A DNA stretch of 64,000 nt from Cephalopachus bancanus. Lineage: Eukaryota; Chordata; Mammalia; Primates; Tarsiidae. Position numbers and translations under genes: made by a program. This document shows positions 34,568 to 47,280 of this stretch, piece by piece; position 1 is the stretch's first letter, and every line of letters starts with the position of its first letter. The DNA lies in NCBI GenBank assembly GCA_027257055.1, contig JAPVLO010000232.1, positions 248,001 to 312,000 on the forward strand. Direction: 5' to 3'. The notes below the pieces were generated by a model. The model was not told where the DNA came from and searched no databases. It saw nothing but the letters and a program-made list of their open reading frames with translations.

Positions 34568-34644
34568 TTCCTTGTGGTCCATAAAACTTGACTACAAATT
34601 CATTGAGTCCTCCCAGGATGGTAACCTCATGCTTGCTTTCAATG
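34568..34644 (-). CDS. UBE2H: UBE2H coding exon 2 (77 bp)
   Basis: Read on the minus strand, the exon begins after acceptor ...CCACCTTAG and ends before donor GTAAGTA. It encodes the end of Leu18, then [20 protein letters not shown] and YGPQG, and the first base of codon 44. This is the loop after helix 1 and the first beta strands of the UBC fold. Phase is 1 base + 25 codons + 1 base, and it joins exon 3 (CA CCA TAT) to restore G-T-P-Y. The acceptor's pyrimidine tract is weak, being broken by purines. The upstream neighbour is the very long intron 1; the downstream intron is only 862 bp. Confidence 0.95.
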
Positions 34645-34799
34645 CTAAGGTGGACGGTAAAGGAAATTACACATGCTGCATGGGACCTGGAAGAACTACT
34701 GATAACATCCCCAAGATGTGCCACTGAAGTGTCACCAAACTTTGGTGTGATACTGATAAAATACACATGATTCTGGTAGTTTGGGAGGCAACATTTCTC

Positions 34800-34946
34800 T
34801 TGTGAAAAGATTATGCATGAGCTTTGGATTCAGAGACACTGGTGTGCAAATCCCAGGACCATCACCTACTGGGTTTGTGAGCCTAGACACAATCATGTCA
34901 ATTCACTTCACAGGATTTCTGTGAGGATGACACGGGTTACACATGT
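34800..34946 (+). mobile_element. MIR SINE 5' part
   Basis: GCTTTGGATTCAGAGACAC, CACCTACTGGGTTTGTGAGCC and TTTCTGTGAGGATGACACG follow MIR order. It is cut by the Alu at 34961. Confidence 0.65.
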
Positions 34947-34960
34947 AAGACTGCATTCTA

Positions 34961-35253
34961 GCCAGGCTCGGTGGCTCAGCCTGTAATCCCGTGTGCCTTG
35001 GGAGGCTAAGGTGAGTGGACTGCCTGAGCCCGCGGGTTCGAGACTCGCCTGGGCAACTTGGTGAGACCTCACCTCTACAATAAATCAAAAAATTAGCCGG
35101 GTATGGTAGCACGCGCCTGTAGTTCCAGCTACTTGGAAGGCTGAGGTGGAAGGATCGCCAGAGCCCAGCAGGTCGAGGCTGCCGGTGGCCGGGAGTGGTC
35201 ACTGCACTCTAGTCAGGGCGACAGAGTGAGACTCGGACTCAAAAAAAAAAAAA
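34961..35253 (+). mobile_element. Alu dimer, young type
   Basis: Perfect 14-bp duplication AAGACTGCATTCTA (34947-34960 and 35254-35267). The body carries the GAGCCCGCGGGTTCGAGACT block and the ACAATAAATCAAAAAATTAG linker. It lies 317 bp from exon 2, on the intron 1 side. Confidence 0.95.
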
Positions 35254-36585
35254 AAGACTGCATTCTACCTGTGTAAAAGAAACGTGGGCACTTAATTTTA
35301 GCTTCTCTCTCCTCTGTACCTCTCCTCCTCAATCTACTCCTAATGAACCTTTAACATAAATCCAGTATTCCCTTTAGTCAAATTCAAATACTCAGCAAAG
35401 TACAAATTCTCCTAAACTGGAAACATAGTGCCACTAAAATCATAGCTTTACTAAGGGAAGTCCCCACAACGTTCTCCTTGGCTTATGGAATAATCAACAC
35501 AGTTAATGATATGACCTTGCTACAAGTAGAATGCCAAATGCAAAAAGAGCAAAGCAAAAATTTAAAAACCTCATCTGTGGTATTTGTTTTCACCTGCTCT
35601 TTCTCTCCCTCTCAAATTCCATCTTCTTTAGACTTGCCTCCAGATTCTAGTGAGCTCTGGTCAAAGAGGGGAACACCACTGTGTTCTCTTCTTCAATAAC
35701 TCATCTGCCCCTGAGACCCTAGCTCCTTTAAGGAGTTAACATTCAATTACAGAAACCAGATTAACGTATATTAGAAGAGAGGGCTACTGGTCTAAAATCT
35801 GTTCTGTCTCTGCTTTGTGGTCTAACCTAATAATGACTATATTGGTAGGAATCTTAGGTGGTAAGGAAAGCTCTCAAATTCACTGTAACATTTTTTTAAA
35901 AAAAACAGGATGGGCTGGTTTCATCTTTCTCAATCTACAGTGAAAATTATATTTTAACTCCATGGACTATTATACAAAAGAGAAACACAAGAACTTTTTC
36001 AATGGCCTCTTTAAATACAGACTACACGGTTGTTCAGATGTCTAGTGTTAAGTATCTAGTACTCCACACCTGGGTACTGCAGGCACAGAATGGGCTGCCA
36101 GAAGTCAGTTGTGTTTCTGGCAAAGTCCTTGCTCAAGAGCCTTGAGTAGAGTCCCCAAGAGATATTTAAATAAGAAAATTCAGTATAGGCTAATTGGATC
36201 TCATTCTTTTCTAAATGAAAAAGAACTACTTTAGGAACAAGCAACTAAAAGGACTCAAACAGTATCCACATAGGACACTGACTTCCTTTCTCAGCCTGGT
36301 CAGACAGCACAGGCATGCCTCTTCTGGTGTGCTAGAGTCTTCCTGACTCACCAGCCACCCTCTGACATATACAAAATGCTCCGAAGTTAATGTTAATTAA
36401 CGTTATAAATACAAGTACAACACAGCTAAAAGCTTTTAAAACTTTAAAAAATGCACCTTTGTGGCAGAAAAAAAAGGTCAAACTCGATGACAATGAACAA
36501 AATTAAATACAAATAATAAAGACTACAAAGAAAAAATTTTTTTAAATCTTGGGGGGTAGGAAAGGCTCTCCTAAGAATGACACCA

Positions 36586-36870
36586 GTTGGGTGTGGTAGC
36601 TCACGCCTGTCATCCCAGCACTTTGGGAGGCTGAGGTGAGAGGACTGCCTGAAGCCCAGGGTTTGAGACCAGCCTGGACAACTTGGTGAGATCTCGTCTC
36701 TACAACAAATAAAAAAAATTAGCCAGGCGTGGTGGCACACATGTAGTTCCAGCTACTTGGAAGGCTGAGGTAGAAGGATCGCCTGAGCCCAGCAGGTCGA
36801 GGCTGTGGTAGCCGTGAGCGTGCCACTGTACTCCAACTTGGGCAACAGTAAGACTCCAACTTAAAAAAAA
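36586..36870 (+). mobile_element. Alu dimer, intermediate type
   Basis: Flanked by GACACCA (36579-36585 and 36871-36877). AACTTGGTGAGATCTCG; linker ACAACAAATAAAAAAAATTAG. Confidence 0.88.
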
Positions 36871-37319
36871 GACACCAAGGCCAGAAACCACAAAGGAAAA
36901 GACAAGCAGCTGTAAAGCACACACACACATTTAAAACGTCTATGCTGTAAAAATAAAGATTGAACTAGGAAGAAAACAACATGGATGTTTAAAATAAGGA
37001 GTTATTACAGAGCAAGGAGAAAAAAAACAAAAAAATAAACAATCCAACAAAGAAAAAGCCAGAACATCCAAGTCAGGAAAAGAAAACTGAAGTTGACAAA
37101 ATTAAGGTATAAAAAGTCCAACTCATTAAAGAAGTTTAAAACTGAGATTTTTTTCACTATAAGCTGAAAACGATGTAAGAGTTGGTTAAAACCTAGTGTT
37201 CAGTGGAGTGTGAATTAGTACTCTGAGGACAAATCTAGCACTATATTCCAAAATGGAAAAGATATTTACTCTTTTATTCAAGTTTCACTTCCATGAAGCT
37301 ATTTTTAAAAAATAGCCAG

Positions 37320-37672
37320 ACACTGCGGGTGGGAGTGTGATTTGGTTTTACCACTTGGGAAGTCTGTTGGCAGCACGAAGCCTGCACATATGCACACCCG
37401 GTGCCTGTGAGCACAGCTCTGCGTACTTAAGGGTGCTCACAGCACCACCTGTGATATTGAAAAATCAGAGACAGCACAAATGTCCATCAGTGGTAAAGAA
37501 GGTAAGCTGTGGTACAGTCATCCAACAGAAAATTACACACCAATTAAGAAGAAAAAAGAATGAACTGATACACCGTAAAGCATGAGTTTCACAGATTTTA
37601 TCACTGAGCTACAAACATGTTTTGTACACTTTTTGCATATATGTTATTCTTTAACAAAAAGTTTATTAAAAA
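37320..37672 (+). mobile_element. Old L1 3' end with internal deletion
   Basis: TGGGAGTGTGATTTGG, ACAAATGTCCATCAGTGGT, TACACTTTTTGCATATATG and TTATTCTTTAACAAAAAG are ordered L1 3' landmarks. Confidence 0.75.
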
Positions 37673-37689
37673 TAACAAGTGTTTCTGAT

Positions 37690-37850
37690 ACATGTGCAGA
37701 CATGTTCACTGGAATATCTGAAGTTTAAAAATGGAAACCATCTCAATATTTATCAATAGGAAGCTGGTTGCGTGGATCACAAGCCATTGGTACAACAGGC
37801 TACTGCTTGCGTCTGCTTCTGCCCTCTCCAACCAGAGCTAGACCAATGGA
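37690..37850 (+). mobile_element. Old L1-like fragment
   Basis: ATGGAAACCATCTCAATATT and TATCAATAGGAAGCTGGTTG resemble the L1/HAL1 block before the ORF2 stop; the end is unclear. Confidence 0.5.
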
Positions 37851-38035
37851 TGTCTCTACACAACTTGGGGTCCCTAGAAGTCAACTGAATTTAGTAATGC
37901 AGAAACAGATATTCCAGCTTTTGTGCAAAACTAAACAAACTTGCAAGATCATGAAAGAATGGAACAGCATAGAGGATTAAACATGTTTAACAACAAAAGA
38001 AATCTTAAACTAATTTTACAACATAAAAATCCACA

Positions 38036-38329
38036 AAGTGGCTCACACCTATAATCCCAGTGCTTTGGGAGGCCACAGAGGGAGAAATCGTTTGAGCCCA
38101 GAAGTTCAAGACCATCCTAGTCAACATAGAAAGACCTCATGTCTACAAAAAATACAAAAAAAAAAAAAAAAATTAGCTGGGCGTAGTGGGATGCACCTGT
38201 AGTCCCAGCTACTGAGAAGGCAGAGGTGGGGGATCAACAGAGCCCAGGAGGTCAAGGCTATGGTGAGCCATGATCAAGCCACTGCACTCCAGCCTGGGAA
38301 ACAGAGTGAGTCATCAACTCAAAAAAAAA
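38036..38329 (+). mobile_element. Alu dimer
   Basis: Lacks the first dozen bases. AAAATCCACA before and AAAATCCATA after look like the target-site duplication. It faces the minus-strand Alu at 38404 across about 75 bp. Confidence 0.87.
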
Positions 38330-38403
38330 AAAATCCATAGAAGCAGCAATCTCCATCAGTCAGAGCCAATTTGCTATAAATGAAACTGATCTATAGCAAT
38401 TAC

Positions 38404-38704
38404 TTTTTTTTTTTTTTTAAAGAGACAGGGTCTCACTCTGTAGCTCAGGCTAGAGTGCAATGAAACGATCATAGCTCACTGCAGCCTCAAATTCCTGAGC
38501 TCAAGTGATTCTCCTGCCTTAGTCTCCCGAGTAGTTGTGATTATAGTTACATACCACCATACCCAGGTGATTTTTAAAATATTTTCTGTAGAAAGGTGCC
38601 TCACTATGTTCCCCAGGATGGTCTCCTACTCTTAGCCTCAAGTGATCCTCCCACCTCAGCCTCCCCAAGTGCTGGGATTACAGGTGTGGGCACAGCACCC
38701 AGCC
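38404..38704 (-). mobile_element. AluJ-like dimer
   Basis: T-tract, GACAGGGTCTCACTCTGTAG, ending GGGCACAGCACCCAGCC. Forms an inverted pair with the Alu at 38036. Confidence 0.87.
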
Positions 38705-41088
38705 CAATAACTCTTAGTTAATCATTTAAAGTGATGAGTTATCCTTATGGGTGTCACTTTTAGAAAACTGAAGGTACTTTTTTAATCCTTTACCTGGATG
38801 CAATGAAACTGAGCTTCTTCCATTTCATGGTTTCTTTGTCAATCTCATATGAAAACCTAAAGGCAAACTGAATGAAACTTTAAAAACTTCCCCAAGTTGG
38901 TAACATGAGAAGCTGTGCTAAATTTATGCTGCCTTGGAATGGTACAGACACTAAATCAGATAGAAGAAAGAATTTAGGTTTAGTCAAAAGAAAAACACTG
39001 CATTAAAAATAAGTTGTCCCATCACCACTGAATGACTGACTTGCCACAAAAAAGACAAAATGACTTGACTGCTGCCACCATGTATATTTATGGCAGAGAT
39101 CATGAATTTCTTTCTCCTGTCTTGCAAAGTCAAGCTCAAGACAGGCAGTAAGAAGGCAGGTTAAAATGACACAAATCTATTTCTGGAAGTGCTTGGTCAG
39201 GCTGGTAGACTGGTGGGAACTCACTAGAAGGTTTCTTCATTACTTCCTCAAAGCTTAAAAAAATATAATATCCTTCTGATACTATTCTGGTAAAAATTGG
39301 TCAAATAAATCCATATATCACGTTTTACTCGCTTCTGATCTAACATTCACAGAATCCTGCTTTCCAACTACTTAGCATTTCACTATGAAGGATGATCACT
39401 ATTTCGAGCAGAATAATGATGGACGTTCCCAGGGACCCAAGTCCCGATCACTTGTGAAGTGCCTGCCACTCACCATCTTATTTTTCCCTGAATGGCATTA
39501 TAATTCCACAACCCAATATTTAAAGGCAAATGCCAGGCTGTCAAGAAATAAATGACATTCTTGGCAAAATATGTCCCTCGGGATTTTAGATGTGATTTTT
39601 ATACAGTTCTGAAATTTTCCAGAAGGGGAGCCAAGGGCCATGACTATGCCACAAGATTGACAATAACAGTCCATGGACCTACAATTCAGGCAGCACTGTG
39701 TCCCAAATGACCTGATAACAAGTTTGTAAAAGGAGAACAGCACCCTCCTGAGCTGTGTCCTGGGGAGTGAGGGGTAGCATGAAGCACAAGCTTCTTTGCA
39801 GACGGTGGAAGCACTGTGTGGCTTTCTCTCTACGTATGTTCAGATGCGCTATTCCCAACTCTCCTGAGATTCACCACACTAGGAAAGCAAGAGAAACCAG
39901 AAAAAAAGAGTTTAAAAAAAACAGTAAATATTAAAAACAAAGTTAAAGAAACTCAGCAATTTTCCTGACCTTGTGTGTTTATGGTAAGAAATGATATTTG
40001 TTCACCTATTACTATGCAAGCTATCACAAAAATAATGTTTTGGGGAGGAATATGGTACAAAAAATCCTACTCTCCTGAAGACATAAATTAAAATATTAAG
40101 TGAGGATTTGCTTTTCAGTAGCCAGGATTTGCAGGAGTGGGGGGCAGAGGAAAGAATCCTGGCCCCAGCTGGCAGTTCCTGCAGGGGACCCTGGGGACAG
40201 TCCCTTGCTACTTTTGTTTATGTTTGATGCTTTCCATAATAAAAGTTCTAAAAAGCTAGTAAGAGTCAGTAATCACCAGAAGTTAGCTCTGTGGCCACAT
40301 AAAGGCCTAGAGGACCTTAGCTACAGCAGCTCTCTTAAGGGTTTATGAAACCATAGAGTTTCTCTGAGATACAGCACTCAACGTGCAAGGAAGAAAAGAA
40401 TGGCAAGTGACAGAGCACTTAAGAACACGAGACTATGCACTGAAGGAGAGGCACCCTTGGCCAAGACAGCAGTCAGCGGAACCACATGGAAGCGGCTTCA
40501 TCAGGGCATCTATGAAAACTCAAACCACTCGAAGGAAGGTGTGTGCTGGAAGGAAGGCATGTACTCAGAGGAAGGTATGTGCTCCTGTGCATGCGGCCTG
40601 CAGCCCTGGGCAACACTGTAACTCCATGGGAGCCTGTGCTTAAACTACAAGTAATTGAAAAAACGGTAGGTCCTGGCTGAGATAAAGAGCTTACTTTACA
40701 AAGGGGGGGGGAGTAGAAGAAGGGGGTAAAGGCAGTGTCCTTCAAGATGTTAGGAGAAGGAGATTTTCTATGTAAAGGAGAAAAAGAAATAAAAGCTGAG
40801 AAAACAAGCATAAAGAAAAGGGTGAAAGACAGTGGGGAGTCCATCCAGCAGTGAAATTCATACATATTTAACAATCAGGGCATATTTCATCCATTTATCT
40901 CAATCTGAGAGGCAATGTGACAATGTCAAGGGCAAGTGCCAGCACAACATAGACATGTCCCTATCATCTCAATTCAGGCAGTTTGTTCCCTGTATCCCCC
41001 AAAACTACCTTTCAGCTTTCTGCACGAATTGACAGGAACCTCTTCGTGAGCGATGATTATTAAATCCACAGAAGATCAAAGAGGCTTT

Positions 41089-41248
41089 AGGTTCTTTTTT
41101 GGAGTCAAAATCTCACTCTGTTGCCCAGGCTGGAGTATAGTGGCACAGTGATGGCCCATCACAGCCTCGACCTCCTGGGCTCAAGCAATCCTCCCGCCTC
41201 AACCTCCCAAAGTGCTGGGATTACAGGTATGAGCCACTATGCCTAGCA
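41089..41248 (-). mobile_element. Short (monomer-like) Alu
   Basis: Complement of a right-arm end (CTCTGTTGCCCAGGCTGGAG) passing directly to the left-arm start (CCCAAAGTGCTGGGATTACAG). Flanked by AGAGGCTT on both sides. Confidence 0.82.
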
Positions 41249-41411
41249 GAGGCTTCATTTCTGATCAGAGTTGGTTTACTAAATATTCTACATAACTTTC
41301 TCATAGGCTTCATGAGGCAAACAAAAACTGCTCTTACGCAGAGCCTGCCTTCAAGAAACAAATTCAAGTCTAGCAAGGAAACATGCGATCTGCTCATTAA
41401 GAAGAAAATGC

Positions 41412-41697
41412 GGCCGGGCTGGGTGGCTCTGTCTGTAATCCCGCGCTTTGGGAGGCTGAGGTGAGTGGATTGCCTGAGCCCGTGGGTTCACGACCCGCCT
41501 GGCCAACTTGGCGAGACCTCATCTCTACAATAAATCAAAAAAATTAGCTGGGTGTGGTAGCGCATGCCTGTAGTTCCAGCTACTCGGAAGGCTGAGGCGG
41601 AAGGATTGCCGGAGCCCAGCAGGTTGAGGCTGCGGTGGCCGGGAGCATGCCACTGCACTCCAGTCTGGGCAACAGAGTGAGACGCCAACTAAAAAAA
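41412..41697 (+). mobile_element. Alu dimer, young type
   Basis: Perfect 13-bp duplication AAGAAGAAAATGC (41399-41411 and 41698-41710). Confidence 0.95.
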
Positions 41698-41789
41698 AAG
41701 AAGAAAATGCATTGGTGCCGTTGGCCAACTTGGGAGAAAAAAAAAAGGTAGCACATGCAAAAAGAGTGTGCATGAAATGCTACTGCAGT

Positions 41790-42270
41790 TTAAAGGAGAA
41801 AGAGACTTCTTCCAGCCTGGAGGTGGGAAAGGGATGGTTTGCTATGGAAAGCAAGGATTTATTGTACACGATGCCTTAAAAGCAGTGTGATTTGCACAGT
41901 AGAGGGGGGCGAAGGCATTTAAAGCAAAGACAGCATAGGCTAGGACCAGGGACTTGGGAACCAATGCATTTTTATATCTATGAGTGAATCACAGGCAATA
42001 CTAGGAAGTAGGCTGACACCAGCTTATGGAGGGCCTTGGAGTATTGATTTCATCTGATGAACAGGAAGAAAGTATTTCCATGTACAGTGCATGTAACTGT
42101 GCTTTATGAAGACAACCCAGCAATGGTATGCAGGGTTGGCCAAGGTGGGAATAAACAGAGTTAAAGCAACAGAAAAGAAGAGAAACGTTCAAGGCCTCAA
42201 AGACAAGAGCAGTAAGAACAACGGAGAGATTAAAGAGACATCACAGGCCTTCTCAGTTGAACAGACCTTG
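41790..42270 (+). repeat. Ancient interspersed repeat (unnamed family)
   Basis: GGAGGGCCTTGGAGTATTG, TTCATCTGATGAACAGGAAG and the purine-rich texture match the family described at 9870-10335. It is degraded. Confidence 0.45.
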
Positions 42271-42337
42271 GCAGCCAACAGAAAGCTCTAGTACTGCTAC
42301 AATGTCTCATTTTCATGAGAAACTCAAAAACTTGATC

Positions 42338-42381
42338 TCTCAATCAATCTCCTAATTTCCTAATCAATCTCCTAATTTCTA
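42338..42381. repeat. Short tandem duplication
   Basis: AATCAATCTCCTAATTTCC occurs about twice in tandem next to the Alu; one copy supplied the Alu's target site. Confidence 0.8.
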
Positions 42382-42666
<285 letters not shown>

Positions 42667-42714
42667 TCTCCTAATTTCTAAATGTAAACAAAGCACACGG
42701 GCTCCAAAGTATCC

Positions 42715-42935
42715 CTAGCAGTGAGGCCTTCTGTGATCACCCCACTTACTACTCACCCCCCCCGCAACGCCCCCTACGCTTGCTTGATTTCATTCATCAC
42801 CTGTCTCCCATTGCAGTGCAAGCTCCATCAGGGCCGGAAGTGTCCACTGTGCTCAGTGAAGCCGTCCTGGAGTCCAGAGGAGTGTCTGGAGTATAGCAGG
42901 CACTCAAGCAATATTTATAAAATGAATGCCTGAAT
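42715..42935 (+). mobile_element. L2 LINE 3' end
   Basis: GAGGCCTTCTGTGATCACC, GCAAGCTCCATCAGGGCC and GCAGGCACTCAAGCAATATTT followed by AATGAATGCCTGAATGA is the L2 3' terminus. Confidence 0.85.
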
Positions 42936-43380
42936 GAAGCTGTCAGAAAGCCACAGCCTGCAGCTGCCAGTTAGAGCTGAGGGTAGCCCGAACCTCCTCA
43001 GACAGGTGGGCGATGCTATGAACAGTGACGTGAAACACATGAAAAAAGCCCTTTCTTGAAGCTGAATCATCATTATGCATAAAAGTTGCTATACTGTACT
43101 CAGAATACAATGATACCCTCAGGAACGAATACAATCTACACTTATTTTCTGTTATAGGCCATGTCCTGTATTGTTTATGCTGAAGTCCTTGCACTGAAAG
43201 GTTCCTTTCCCAGCTTCTCTTTGTTCTTAATCTTCTTTAGCTAAGTTTGAGAGATGTCACTGGAATACCATCCTTTAAAACAAACCTATAGTGGGCTAAA
43301 AAAATCTATAGACAAAGTTCATGAAATTACTGTGTGCTTAAAAAAACAAGGGTAAATATATTCAAGAAAAACATACTCTG

Positions 43381-43681
43381 GCAGGGCGCAGTGGTTCATG
43401 CCTATAATCCTAGTACTTTGGGAGGCCAAGGTGAGAGGATTGCCTGAGCCCACAGGTTCAAGATCAGCCTGGGCAACTTGGCGAGACCGCATCTCTACAA
43501 CAAGTCAAAAAATTAGCAGAGTGTGGTGGTGTGTGCCTGTAGTTCCAGCTACTTGGAAGGCTGAGGTGGAAGGATCGCCTGAGTCCAGCAGGTCGAGGCT
43601 GTGGTGGCTGCGACCGTGCCACTGCACTCCAGCCTCGGTGACAGAGTGACACTCTGACTTAAAAAAAAAAAAAAAAGAAAA
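43381..43681 (+). mobile_element. Alu dimer, intermediate type
   Basis: GCAGGGCGCAGTGGTTCATG start, linker ACAACAAGTCAAAAAATTAG, right arm GTGGTGGCTGCGACCGTGCC, tail A with G interruptions. Likely target site AAGAAAAACA on both sides. Confidence 0.9.
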
Positions 43682-44276
43682 AAAGAAAAACACTCTTTAA
43701 TGAATAAAATATGTAACTTTTAGAAGGTCTGCAACTAAGTTAGCTGGCTGAAGCTGCTAACCAACTTCTGAGTAAGAGAAGTATGAAGACTTAAAAATGG
43801 TCATCTAAATATAAAGTCTACTGTCCTGAAGCAAATAAAGCAGGAAATATTTGGCACCTTACTCTGGTACCCTAACGCTTAAAGACTCCTTACCTAATGG
43901 GGTCAACAGGTAAGAGTAAAGTTAAACAGCAAGCATGTTCATTACATCCAGCAGACCATAAACCACACTGGCTGTAAGAGAGATTTTTTTTTTTCCTCAA
44001 GTGTTATGCTCCATTTAGAGTTTCCGTGTCAGAAACCAAAGTAAACACTGGCAAAAGCCAAGCAAATGTTATTTTTTTAAATCGAAAAATCATCACTATA
44101 ACTTACCTTTTCCCTGAATGTATTATTCTCCTACCAGACTCTCAAATAATATTAAAAAATTTAATTCATAAGTTATAAATAATAAGTTTCAGAAAAAGGA
44201 GGCTTATCAGAAAGATATTGAGGAAATCTAAGCCCCGCCCCAAGCCCTGACAAAATACTTTTTAAAAGATTTATAA

Positions 44277-44563
44277 GCCGGGCTCGGTGGCTCAGCCTGT
44301 AATCCCGCGCCTTTGGGAGGCTGAGGTGAGTGGATTGCCTGAGCCCACGGGTTCGAGACCCGCCTGGGCAGCGAAACCTCATCTCTACAATAAATCAAAA
44401 AATCAGCCGGGCGTGGTAGCGCGCGCCTGTAATTCCGGCTACTGGGAAGGCTGATGCGGAAGGATCGCCGGAGACCAGCAGGTCCAGGCTGTGGTGGCCA
44501 GAAGCAGCCACTGTACTCCAGTCTGGGTGACAGAGTGAGACTCCAAATCAAAAAAAAAAAAAA
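44277..44563 (+). mobile_element. Alu dimer, youngest type
   Basis: Carries GGCAGCGAAACCTC and GAGCCCACGGGTTCGAGACC. Flanked by AAAAGATTTATAA / AAAAGGATTTACAA. Confidence 0.93.
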
Positions 44564-44792
44564 AGGATTTACAAAGTTAGATTGTCAAAGTCAGAGATGA
44601 CTCAGTTGCAGAAAAGGTTGTGAACACAGAAAAGTAGAGAAACAAGAAAAAACAGTGATGCCACCTTGAGAGCAAGGAAATAGAACAACAAAAAACAAGA
44701 TTTATATTTTCAAAGAAGCTCAAATTCTAGTTAAGTACTTCAGGATATTCAGAAATCAGAAGGATATCTGTCAAATATAAATAGCTCCTTAA

Positions 44793-45099
44793 AACCAGGT
44801 GCAGTGGCTCAAGCCTGTAATCCCAGCACTTTGGGAGGCTGAAGTGAGGGAACTGCCTGAGCCCACGAGTCCAAGAACAGCCTGAGCAACTTGGCGGGAC
44901 CTCATAATCTCTACAATAAATCAAAAAATGATTTTGTGCATGATAGCACACACCCGCAGTTCCAGCTACTTGGAAGGCTGAGGCAGAAGGATCGCCTGAG
45001 TCCAGCAGGTTGATACTAGTGTGGCAGTGAGCATGCCACTGCACTCCAGCCTGGATGATGGAGTGAGACTCCAACTCAAAAAAAAAAAAAATCTTAAAA
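44793..45099 (+). mobile_element. Alu dimer, intermediate type
   Basis: Perfect 16-bp duplication ATAAATAGCTCCTTAA (44777-44792 and 45100-45115). Confidence 0.94.
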
Positions 45100-45502
45100 A
45101 TAAATAGCTCCTTAATTAACAAACTTCACTGCTTTGCTATTTTATGCCAATAATGTAACTGAAAATTACAAATTTATGGAATGTACAAATGCATATACAT
45201 AAATTAGCAGTATATTAGCTAAATAATATATTACTCTTAAATAACTCATAAAAAGTTATTAAAAGGTTATTTAAAAGCTTAATTTTCAGTTTGGTTTCCT
45301 TATTATAGCTTGATTCAAAGGTAAAATCAACAGCATAGTAAAAATGCATCATCTTTTCAAAGAATTACTTATTTTCTTAAGTGTGTTAATGGTTATTTAA
45401 GAAAATGTCTATCTTTAAAAAGGAAAAAAGTTTACACATGTCTTTAAAGAGAAAAAATTAAGTTTATAAATATCTTTAAAGAGAGAAAAAAAGAGAAAAT
45501 GT

Positions 45503-46065
<563 letters not shown>

Positions 46066-46091
46066 AAAAATAAAAAATAAAATAAAATAAA

Positions 46092-46262
46092 ATTAGCTGT
46101 ACGTGGTGGTGCACGCTTGTAGTCCCAGCTACTCAGGAGGCTGAGGAGGAAGAATCACATCGTCCAGGAGGCCAAGGCTGCGGTAAGCTGTGATGGTGCC
46201 ACTGCACTCAAGCCTGGGCAAGAGAGTGAGACTCCAACAAAGCAAAACAAAACAAAACAAAA
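46092..46262 (+). mobile_element. Alu right-arm monomer (FRAM-like)
   Basis: TTAGCTGTACGTGGTGGTGC to GCAAGAGAGTGAGACTCC, then AAAACAAAACAAAAC. No left arm is attached. Confidence 0.8.
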
Positions 46263-47139
46263 GTCTGTATTTTGAAGAGGGGAATACTAATACATTATAC
46301 GTATAGTTAAATGGCAATGTCTAAGATTTATCCTAAAATATTTCAGAAGGAAGAAAGAAAAACAGATGCACAGGAAAAGACTTGATAAACACAAAATTTT
46401 CATCTGGATGATAGGGCTCATTATACTACTCTTAATTTTGAAAACTTTAGTAATAAATGATTGTTTTGTTTCTAATCTCTTATCTTTTTCCACATCTTGT
46501 GTCTTTTTCAGAAGACTGTATACATCTGAGAACATCCTACTTCTATAGAAAGGTGACATCCACGATCAGAGCACTTCAGGTCATCAAACATCTTGTCTAA
46601 ATCTGCAAACTCGAAAGCAACTTTAAACTGCAGAGAGAAAACAAAAAATCTACCAAGCTTCCGGGACAGGAGATGCTTTGGAGAATATCAACAAGTTTTC
46701 AGGGGAATCCAGGCAAGAAAAATCATTTAAAAAATTTTGGGGAAAACATTTAGAAGGCAGGACCTTAAAAGATATCTAATACTTAAATAAAACTCATTTT
46801 CCTGCTCTCAGGAAATTATTAAATGTCTTTCATAGACAACACCACTCTTTCCTGGTTAACTGCAGGCCTGGAGGCAAACGACTTCGTGTGGCCACCAGTA
46901 CCTGTCATACAGGAGCGATGGCCAGAAGGGAGACCACAGACCTGTGAATCCTTGGTGTGGCAGTGGGGGAGGCAAGCAGGAAGGACCCTGCTATTCCCAA
47001 GGCAAAGCCCTCCAGGTCACCGGAGGCTGCTAGAACGGAAGACAAGCAAATCACAGCCCTAAGGGTGTGGTGACATTTGACCTTGTAAGCTTCCAAGTCA
47101 TAGGCAACATGCAAGGGAGGACCTCAAAAAGAACAGAAT

Positions 47140-47276
47140 TTAGAAAAATTTGTGTATTTATTCTCACGTTTAAACTTCATTTGATGCAATACACCTATCG
47201 AGATGCTTTTTCCACCGCTCAAAGCAGTTTTTGAACTCATGCATTGTGATGCCTTTAGTGCTTCTACTATTTTCAT
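47140..47276 (-). mobile_element. Mariner-like transposase 3' end (fragment)
   Basis: On the minus strand about 30 codons read STKGITMHEFKNCFERW, then KKHLDRCIASNEV. This resembles the C-terminal end of mariner/Tc1-group transposases (...EFKNCFEQWKKRLDRCIASNGEYFE). A stop follows and the rest of the element is cut by the Alu at 47281. Family assignment rests on this short motif only. Confidence 0.6.
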
Positions 47277-47280
47277 TTTG

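Larger units (their letters stand above)
11655..34644 (-). other. UBE2H: UBE2H coding core (exons 2-5 with introns 2-4)
   Basis: This is the spliced core of the E2 ubiquitin-conjugating enzyme H gene. The enzyme takes activated ubiquitin from E1 onto a cysteine thioester and passes it to substrates; it is the orthologue of yeast Ubc8 and works with the CTLH/GID E3 complex. Four exons on the minus strand join in phase and read as an uninterrupted E2 fold segment of about 82 residues, matching human UBE2H from residue 18 to 100 as I know it. Introns are present and all splice sites are GT-AG, so this is the parental gene and not a processed pseudogene. Exon 1 (the N-terminal 18 residues) and exons 6-7 (the rest of the UBC fold and the acidic tail) fall outside the window. 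Confidence 0.95.
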
